Source of the DNA: Planctomycetaceae bacterium
Lineage (GTDB): Bacteria; Planctomycetota; Planctomycetia; Planctomycetales; Planctomycetaceae
Direction: 5' to 3'
DNA: 11,889 bases
Assembly (NCBI GenBank): GCA_947479075.1
Contig: CANJZR010000059.1
Coordinates: 1-11,889, forward strand
The notes below the pieces were generated by a model that worked only from the letters and a program-made list of their open reading frames with translations, searched no databases and was not told the origin of the DNA. Each line of letters opens with the position of its first letter. The first letter of the stretch is position 1. The position numbers and the translations under genes were made by a program. Shown piece after piece: positions 6,832 through 11,889 of the stretch.

Positions 6832-6972
6832 AAACGAATGATCCGAGTGGCTGGGCAAGCTCAAATGGAATAACGACCAACTCGCGAACATTCTGAGGTG
6901 GCAGTGAGGCTCCCGGCATCAGGGGATCGCGAACAGACACTGGCAGAACCCATTGCTTCCACGTGCCGGGGG

Positions 6973-8457
6973 TTAACGACTCTGTCCTCCTCGTGGCACT
7001 GCCGGGACATCGGTACGGGGCGTCGCACGCTGGTACAACGCCAGTCCCCAGCCAGACAGACCCGCATACGGCCGGAAACTCTGTAACTCGTAAACGACCC
7101 CGCGCACTTCGCGAGACGCTGGTGGTGTCCAGTCGACATCCAGGCTGTGAGTCAACAGCCACTCGGTGCCTTCTACGGGGACGTTCTCATGATTCACATG
7201 GATGAGCGTCTTGCCCCGCATGTCGGCCTGCGGCAGGAGATATCGAAACATCAGAGGATGTCGGAAGTCGTGATCACTTCGGATCTGGATCGTCGATGAA
7301 GGTTCTCTTTCTGCGAGCAACTCGAGAATCGGCACGTATTGATTTCGCCCCACTTCGGCGAGCTGACCGACATGCTGTCCGCAACCGAACATCACACAGG
7401 CCAGCCCCACGCTGGCCAGAACACGCGGCACCAGTCCTCGTCGATAGAGATCAGACAGCCCGATCGCAGCGGACTGAATCAGAAAAAAGACCGCAATCAG
7501 AAAGTACCGCGGATAGATCTCGGCTCGCCGGAGAACAACGAGCAATCCCAGTGGCATCACGACGACGACCAGCAGCAGGAAGATCCAGCGATCATCCCCC
7601 TCTCGTGCGAACACCCGTAATCCGTGAATGAAGATCGCCAGAACCAGCCCCGCCACGACAAACGCCAACCAGCCACGAAATGGCCCTCCGCCAGTCAGCG
7701 AGAGGGTTTCCACTACCACTCGCCACAACGGATACTGGTCCCCGCCCCCGTTGGCAGCGTGCCTCAGGTCGACCAGATAGAGCACTACAAAGAACAGCCC
7801 CGGCTTCAGAAAGACTCTCATCAACGACGGCCACAGCTGGTCCGCCGAGACTTGTTTCTGCAGTCGCAGAAACAGCCAAACCACCATCGCTCCAAAGCAC
7901 GTCAGAAAGATCGGCTGTGACAGGAAACCGCCGCAACAGGCCAGCGGGAACAGCCACTCTGCGATCCGCTGGGAACGTGGAGTATCGCCCGTTGTCTGTA
8001 ACTGACCGCGATACGATTCCAGCACCCACAACTGGTCAAACGCCAGTGCGGCAAAGAAGACCGCGTAGGCGTAACCCCGTGCTTCGGAGGAGTAATGCAC
8101 GAGCAGGTAGGCCCCCGCAGTCAGCACAGCGGCCAGCCAACACGTGAGTCTCGGCAGGATCGGCGCTGTCCGCCCCAATCGAAACGCGAGCCACACACTG
8201 GCGACACCACACACTGCCGCCGGGAATCGGGACCACCAACCCGACCCATTGCGAAACAACCACACCATCAGCGTGTTCAAGTAATGATTGTTCTCTTCCT
8301 GCAGCTGATAAAACAGACCACCCGGCCAGGTCAGCTTGTGCGAGATATCCCACGTCCAGACTTCATCGAGCCACAGCTCACCGCGACAACACAACAACCG
8401 TAACCACGCGGCAACACTCAGCAGACACGTCAGCCCCACCCAGGTCAGCGGACTCAT
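6973..8457 (-). CDS. GT-C fold membrane glycosyltransferase (GT39/PMT-like)
   Basis: This is a polytopic protein of 494 aa from the ATG at 8457. TM1 (MSPLTWVGLTCLLSVAAWLRLL) leads into CCRGELWLDEVWTWDIS; Asp31-Glu32 in this loop are the conserved acidic pair of the PMT/ArnT branch of GT-C enzymes. Further along are NNHYLNTLMVWLF and HYSSEARGYAYAVFFAALAF; the ARGYA string is typical of this superfamily. Nine to eleven TM segments end near ASVGLACVMFGCG, and a tail of about 120 residues follows. The enzyme should move a sugar from a lipid-linked donor to a protein, lipid or glycan outside the inner membrane; the specific substrate is unknown. The frame stays open to a TTG at 8604, which would add a Pro/Ser-rich 49-residue cytoplasmic extension; I left this out because it enters the divergent region, but the start is unsure. 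Sequence similarity to the other GT-C protein of the window is only at motif level. Confidence 0.82.
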   Translation of the reverse strand: MSPLTWVGLTCLLSVAAWLRLLCCRGELWLDEVWTWDISHKLTWPGGLFYQLQEENNHYLNTLMVWLFRNGSGWWSRFPAAVCGVASVWLAFRLGRTAPILPRLTCWLAAVLTAGAYLLVHYSSEARGYAYAVFFAALAFDQLWVLESYRGQLQTTGDTPRSQRIAEWLFPLACCGGFLSQPIFLTCFGAMVVWLFLRLQKQVSADQLWPSLMRVFLKPGLFFVVLYLVDLRHAANGGGDQYPLWRVVVETLSLTGGGPFRGWLAFVVAGLVLAIFIHGLRVFAREGDDRWIFLLLVVVVMPLGLLVVLRRAEIYPRYFLIAVFFLIQSAAIGLSDLYRRGLVPRVLASVGLACVMFGCGQHVGQLAEVGRNQYVPILELLAEREPSSTIQIRSDHDFRHPLMFRYLLPQADMRGKTLIHVNHENVPVEGTEWLLTHSLDVDWTPPASREVRGVVYELQSFRPYAGLSGWGLALYQRATPRTDVPAVPRGGQSR

Positions 8458-8877
8458 GGGAGCGGACTCGCGTAGCGGTGTCTCCGCTCCAGAGGTGGGC
8501 GATGGGTGTTCAGAGGGAGTAGGGATGGGGTTCGACACGGGGCGGCAACTCGGAACCAAACAGGTCAACCAGACATTCACGCGAAGTCTAAGTGGAGCCA
8601 GCAATTTCGCCTACGGGGATGTGGTACCGAGTACGTCGAAACGACCGATCCCAGCCACCGACCAACCCGAAGCGTACGCGAGGGCGAGCAACGTTGGATG
8701 TCTCCTCCGTTTCGTCGTAAGTACTTGAGCACTCGTCTGACTCAAGTAACAAACCGGCACCCGTCGCAGCTACACATAAACGCCCTGCGGCTCTTCTCCG
8801 GTTATACTCATTCGCTTCCAACTCCGACCTTTGAAATAGACGCTCTGATGCCAGCTGCCACTGATCCGTCCAACACT
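8458..8877. other. Divergent intergenic region between GT-C and maf
   Basis: Both flanking genes have uncertain starts, so part of these 420 bp could be coding: the GT-C frame is open to 8604 and the maf frame from 8506. The translated extensions are Pro/Ser/Arg-rich and unlike folded domains. A dyad at 8722-8748 is listed separately. TATACT at 8803-8808 could be a -10 box for maf, but no matching -35 was found. Nothing else is recognised. Confidence 0.5.
8722..8748. promoter_or_regulatory. 8-bp inverted repeat, possible operator
   Basis: TACTTGAG (8722-8729) and CTCAAGTA (8741-8748) are a perfect inverted repeat around an 11-nt centre. It lies in the divergent region, 55 nt left of a TATACT that could be the maf -10 box. 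It could be a regulator binding site or an RNA hairpin. There is no T-tract, so a terminator is unlikely. Confidence 0.4.
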
Positions 8878-9528
8878 ATGTCACAACCAGCGGACATCGA
8901 TCATCCGATGAGTCGACCGATCGTCCTGGGTTCGCGTTCCCCCCGGCGACAGGAGCTATTGTCGCTGCTTGTTCCGAAAGAGCGGATTCAGATTCTGCCT
9001 CCCAGCGATCCCGACGAACCGGGGTTCGAGGGACTGCACGATGAAGCAGCCATCGTTGACCAGTTGCAGCACATTGCCCGGATGAAGAACGTGAATGTCC
9101 GGGCCCGTCTCGAGTGCCCACGCGACGCCCTGGTGCTCACTGCTGACACGACCATTGTGGCGGGAACGCCCGGAGCCTTCGTCGTTCTGGGGCAGCCCCC
9201 CGCAACGTCCGACTGGCAGGAGACGGTGCGTGAATGGTTCAACCGCCACTACTTCGGCCAGACTCACCGGGCGATGACAGCTGTCGTCCTCTCACATCCG
9301 GACGGGCGTCGATCGGAACAGGTCGTGGAAACCCGCGTGACGATGAGAGCCACCGACGCTGTACACCTCGACTGGTACCTCAACACAGGCGAGCCACTCG
9401 GCAAGGCGGGTGGCTACGCACTCCAAGGGGCCGGCAGCGTCTTTATCGAACAGGTCGACGGCAGTCTGAGTAACGTCGTTGGACTGCCCCTCGAAGCGGT
9501 GCGAGTGATGTTGGGCCAGTTCGCCTGA
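8878..9528 (+). CDS. maf: Maf-family nucleoside triphosphate pyrophosphatase
   Basis: Maf proteins hydrolyse canonical or modified nucleoside triphosphates (dTTP, UTP, CTP, m5U/pseudo-UTP, 7-methyl-GTP depending on subfamily) to the monophosphate plus PPi, in the cytoplasm. The 216-aa protein shows the family blocks in order: VLGSRSPRRQELL (residues 16-28), PSDPDE for the usual DVDE block, ARMKNVNV for the AxxKA block, TADTTIV with catalytic-site Asp90, HRAMTAVVL, TGEPLGKAGGYALQG (Lys176, Gln183) and GSLSNVVGLPLEAV. One site differs: the usual LGKP after the ADT block is LGQP (Gln106). The region between D90 and this site is also a few residues longer than usual. Starts at 8848 and 8908 are alternatives; none has a clear SD, and 8908 (MSRPIVLGS) gives the most usual length. 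Which nucleotide it acts on cannot be read. Confidence 0.88.
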   Translation: MSQPADIDHPMSRPIVLGSRSPRRQELLSLLVPKERIQILPPSDPDEPGFEGLHDEAAIVDQLQHIARMKNVNVRARLECPRDALVLTADTTIVAGTPGAFVVLGQPPATSDWQETVREWFNRHYFGQTHRAMTAVVLSHPDGRRSEQVVETRVTMRATDAVHLDWYLNTGEPLGKAGGYALQGAGSVFIEQVDGSLSNVVGLPLEAVRVMLGQFA

Positions 9529-9635
9529 CACCGGGCCCTTGATCCTCCAAAGTGTCATAGCGGACAAATCTGGAATTCGAGACACTGCGGCAGGCCGGAC
9601 GATGTTGCCTGGTCGATTTCCCTTCGGAGTCTGTT

Positions 9636-11060
9636 GTGGTTGACCAGCGGGAATTTCGCTTCGAGTTTCCCTGCCCGAAGTGCCAGTCGCGGCTGCGGCT
9701 CAAGGATCGCAGCTTGATCGGCACTCGCTGGCGTTGCCCCGATTGTGAGAGCGATCTGGAGATCAAGGACGCCGGTGAAGGCCGAGTCGAGGCCACTCTC
9801 GCGGTCGACGCTAACCAGCGAAGCACTACGTCGAACCGTCGAAGCATCTCCCCTCAGACGGCAGCTGCACTGGTCGCGGCCACTCTGATCGCGGGTATCG
9901 CTGTGTTTGTGTTGTGGGCTCCCGACACAGCCCCAGAGCCCACGGTGGCAGCTCCAGCTGAACCCGCGTCTGAGCCGCCAGTCGTCCCACAGCCGCCCGC
10001 AGATCCCATCGCTCCACCGGCAGTTCCAGTCGACCCCGTCGAGTCTCAGCTGAAAGCCCTTGGAGGCTGGCTCGCGAATCATCACGACAAGACCGGTGCG
10101 TTTCCGCCGGGCGTGATGGCGGGCGACCTCCCGGTGAACGAGCTGCTGGGGTGGCTGGCTCAGTATCGGGAGGAGACCGAGCCAACCGAAACAGTTCACG
10201 CTCAACACAGGCACGGATGGCGAGCCCCCGCGAACGAGCCGTTCGTCCGCAGACGGGCTCCTTCACTCCTGAACCCGAATGTGTCAGCTGTGGCCAGCGA
10301 CGATGGGTTTCCTGCCACGCACTTCGTCGGGGTCGCCGGAGTCGGAGCTGATGCAGCCCGACTGGCGAAATCGCATCCGCGAGCAGGTGTGTTCGGCTTC
10401 GATCGACGAACGACACTTGAGGACATCAAGGATGGAACCGCCAACACGCTGATGGTCATCGGTGTTGAGACTCACCCGCCCGCGTGGGCCGATGGTGCGA
10501 AAACGGTACGGGGCCTGACCGCTGAGCCCTACTTCGGAGGTCCTGATCATCTGGGGACCGGTCGAGCGGATGGCATGCACGTCCTGATGGCGGATGGCAG
10601 TGTGAGATTCCTGTCGAAAGACACTGACCCGCGACTGATGCGACGGATGGCTGCGATGGCCGATGGACTCCCACTCGACGCGAGTGTGCCCGGCGAACCC
10701 GCTGACCCGCCGACTCCTCCAGAAGCTGCGACACCCGCGAGTGATCCTCCGATCACGGTGGAGGTCACCCCCGACTCGAAGGGATACGATGTCGACCGAG
10801 GACTCTCGATTGCCGTAGCCAGGTTTGAACTGAAGACACCCGTCCCGCTGAGAACGCTGCTCCGTCAGATCGTCGAGATGTCGGCCCTGCCCATTGATCT
10901 GTCCCAGGTGCATGACGACCCTCGCCTTGACCATCCAGTCACACTCGACCTGAAAGACACCACGTTACGCGCCATCCTGTCCGCCGCCTTGGCCCAGGCT
11001 CAGCTCGAATTCACGGGCGATGCTCAAGGTATCCACCTGCAGCCAGTGAAGAGTCCGTAA
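9636..11060 (+). CDS. Zinc-ribbon / TM / DUF1559-like / STN-like multidomain protein
   Basis: The GTG start has GGAG 6 nt upstream. Domains in order over 474 aa: a zinc ribbon with CPKC (13-16) and CPDC (34-37); one TM segment at about 76-95 (AAALVAATLIAGIAVFVLWA); a Pro/Ala-rich linker to about 132; a region with DUF1559 features, beginning LGGWLANHHDKTGAFPPG and including IKDGTANTLMVIGVE and MADGSVRFLS (Asp320-Gly321); a second Pro-rich spacer near 350-370; and a final 100 residues ending in a secretin/TonB STN-like pattern (FELKTPVPLRTLLRQI, then PVTLDLKDTTLRAILSAAL, then GIHLQPV). DUF1559 proteins of planctomycetes normally start with a type IV pilin-like methylation site; this one does not. 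The topology implied is a cytoplasmic zinc ribbon with the rest in the periplasm. Its role is unknown. The next gene begins 20 nt after its stop. Confidence 0.82.
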   Translation: MVDQREFRFEFPCPKCQSRLRLKDRSLIGTRWRCPDCESDLEIKDAGEGRVEATLAVDANQRSTTSNRRSISPQTAAALVAATLIAGIAVFVLWAPDTAPEPTVAAPAEPASEPPVVPQPPADPIAPPAVPVDPVESQLKALGGWLANHHDKTGAFPPGVMAGDLPVNELLGWLAQYREETEPTETVHAQHRHGWRAPANEPFVRRRAPSLLNPNVSAVASDDGFPATHFVGVAGVGADAARLAKSHPRAGVFGFDRRTTLEDIKDGTANTLMVIGVETHPPAWADGAKTVRGLTAEPYFGGPDHLGTGRADGMHVLMADGSVRFLSKDTDPRLMRRMAAMADGLPLDASVPGEPADPPTPPEAATPASDPPITVEVTPDSKGYDVDRGLSIAVARFELKTPVPLRTLLRQIVEMSALPIDLSQVHDDPRLDHPVTLDLKDTTLRAILSAALAQAQLEFTGDAQGIHLQPVKSP

Positions 11061-11080
11061 ACTGAACTGAACGCTCAAAG

Positions 11081-11889
11081 ATGTCTGCCCCACCGCTTGT
11101 TGGTCGTCTGGCTCCTTCGCCCACTGGGGCGCAGCATATCGGGAATGCGCGGACCTATTTGATTGCGTGGCTGTCGATTCGATCGCGAGGCGGGCGGGTG
11201 ATTTTGCGAATGGAGGACATCGACTCGCCGCGAGTAAAGCTCGGGGCGGCACAGCAGGCGATCGATGACTTGCGGTGGCTGGGGCTCGACTGGGATGAGG
11301 GCCCCGACATCGGTGGTCCACATGCGCCGTATGTCCAGACTGAGCGGGTGGCGTTGTATGAATCAGCGCTGCGAACACTCAGGAGCATGGAGAGGTCCTC
11401 CACAGTCGCCTTTTTCTCCGAAACAGGACGTCCTTTTTCGGAGAAAAAGGCGACTGACCTCAACCGCATCTACCCCTGCACCTGTACGCGGACTGATATC
11501 TCGGAGGCAGCCAGTGCCCCGCATGTTGGCCAGGAAGGTCCTCTCTACCCTGGAACCTGCTCACAGCGTCCCGCCTCAGCTGCGGAGTCACTGACCGCCG
11601 AGTATGCGTGGCGGCTCCGGGTCAGCGATCGAGAACTCCTCATCAACGATCTCTTCCAGGGAGAAGTCCGCTGTCACCCGTCCCGCGAACTGGGTGACTT
11701 CGTCATCGGCAAGAAAGACGGCACCCCCGCGTATCAGCTGGCAGTGGTGATCGACGATCATGCGATGGGGGTGACCGAGGTGTGCCGTGGGGCGGATCTG
11801 CTTCCGAGTGCTTTTCGTCAGTTGGAGCTGTACGAGGCGTTCGGCTGGACGCCACCGCAGTTCCTGCATGTACCACTGGTCATCGGCCC
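11081..11889 (+). CDS. gluQ: tRNA-Asp glutamyl-Q(34) synthetase GluQRS, partial, with in-frame palindromic insert
   Basis: GluQRS is a shortened glutamyl-tRNA synthetase without an anticodon-binding domain; it activates glutamate and attaches it to queuosine at position 34 of tRNA-Asp. Visible are 269 codons; the 3' end lies outside. Motifs: GRLAPSPTGAQHIGN (HIGH-type, His19), RVILRMEDIDSPRV for glutamate binding, GLDWDEGP, a zinc site C133-T-C135 with Tyr155 and Cys159 (IYPCTCTR and YPGTC), AYQLAVVIDDHAMGVTEVCRGADLL and the RQLELYEAFGW helix. These favour GluQRS over full GluRS. Residues 104-127 are extra: other members have only a few residues between the helix ending LRTL and YPC. The insert is coded by a 54-bp palindrome; the frame stays open on both sides. 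The ATG has no strong SD and follows the previous stop by 20 nt, which suggests co-transcription. Confidence 0.87.
   Translation, partial: MSAPPLVGRLAPSPTGAQHIGNARTYLIAWLSIRSRGGRVILRMEDIDSPRVKLGAAQQAIDDLRWLGLDWDEGPDIGGPHAPYVQTERVALYESALRTLRSMERSSTVAFFSETGRPFSEKKATDLNRIYPCTCTRTDISEAASAPHVGQEGPLYPGTCSQRPASAAESLTAEYAWRLRVSDRELLINDLFQGEVRCHPSRELGDFVIGKKDGTPAYQLAVVIDDHAMGVTEVCRGADLLPSAFRQLELYEAFGWTPPQFLHVPLVIG
11403..11456. repeat. 54-bp palindrome inside the gluQ reading frame
   Basis: The arms 11403-11423 and 11436-11456 are perfect reverse complements over 21 bp (left arm begins CAGTCGCC, right arm ends GGCGACTG). The centre, 11424-11435, is C, then the palindrome AGGACGTCCT, then T, so the whole object is a 54-bp palindrome with a single mismatched pair. 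A further GAGGT (11392-11396) and ACCTC (11457-11461) can pair if 6 nt are bulged on the left. It is translated as part of GluQRS, roughly TVAFFSETGRPFSEKKAT, and contains no stop in that frame. Confidence 0.93.

Noticed and set aside
8803..8808. TATACT as the -10 box of a maf promoter
   Set aside because: No acceptable -35 hexamer lies at 16-18 bp upstream, and the maf start is unsure, so I mention it only as context.
9526..9557. TGACAC/GTGTCA hairpin after maf as a terminator
   Set aside because: The stem is only 6 bp with a 20-nt loop and no T-tract follows; it is likely chance.
9555..10214. 219-aa minus-strand frame
   Set aside because: It is antisense to the zinc-ribbon gene, whose domains and SD are clear; the antisense translation is rich in Arg/Ser/Cys and has no motif.
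11081..11889. gluQ as a pseudogene broken by the palindrome
   Set aside because: The frame is open through and beyond the insert, and HIGH-type, zinc-site and glutamate-binding motifs are all kept.

Overview
The window reads as chromosomal DNA of a planctomycete, probably of the order Planctomycetales. The evidence is a moderately GC-rich base composition, a protein with the DUF1559-style DGSVRF hallmark that is expanded in that phylum, a GluQRS whose motifs match the planctomycete type as I remember it, large membrane glycosyltransferases, and several secreted or anchored proteins I cannot assign. The phylum is an inference; there is no rRNA or tRNA here to confirm it. I see no phage, CRISPR, transposase or classical defence genes.

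Layout. 1-116 is the tail of a DUF952-type protein on the plus strand. It is followed by an unassigned 268-aa membrane-anchored protein on the minus strand (241-1047) and an unassigned secreted protein on the minus strand (1477-2319). The gaps hold two copies of a 74-bp REPIN-like element (131-204 and 1387-1460), each starting 15-16 nt past a stop codon. A divergent region leads to a polytopic GT-C glycosyltransferase (2499-4379, plus). It converges with a 121-aa protein (4567-4932, minus) on a clear bidirectional terminator (4499-4530). The gap 4933-5181 is unusually rich in short perfect hairpins, including two that compete for one arm. Then come a sodium:solute symporter (5182-6831) and a second GT-C glycosyltransferase (6973-8457), both minus. 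A 420-bp divergent region with an 8-bp dyad separates these from a plus-strand run: a Maf-type nucleotide pyrophosphatase, a zinc-ribbon/TM/DUF1559-like/STN-like protein, and a GluQRS gene cut by the right edge.

How the genes may work together. The three rightmost genes lie close together on one strand (gaps of 107 and 20 bp) and may be co-transcribed: pool sanitation of modified nucleotides (Maf), an envelope-anchored protein of unknown role, and glutamylation of queuosine-34 in tRNA-Asp. The two GT-C enzymes suggest lipid-linked sugar transfer at the membrane, but nothing shows that they share a pathway.

The most unusual object is inside gluQ. A 54-bp palindrome with 21-bp perfect arms (11403-11456) is read through in frame and adds about 24 residues just before the zinc-binding CxC. 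This recalls the palindromic elements found inside protein-coding genes of Rickettsia.
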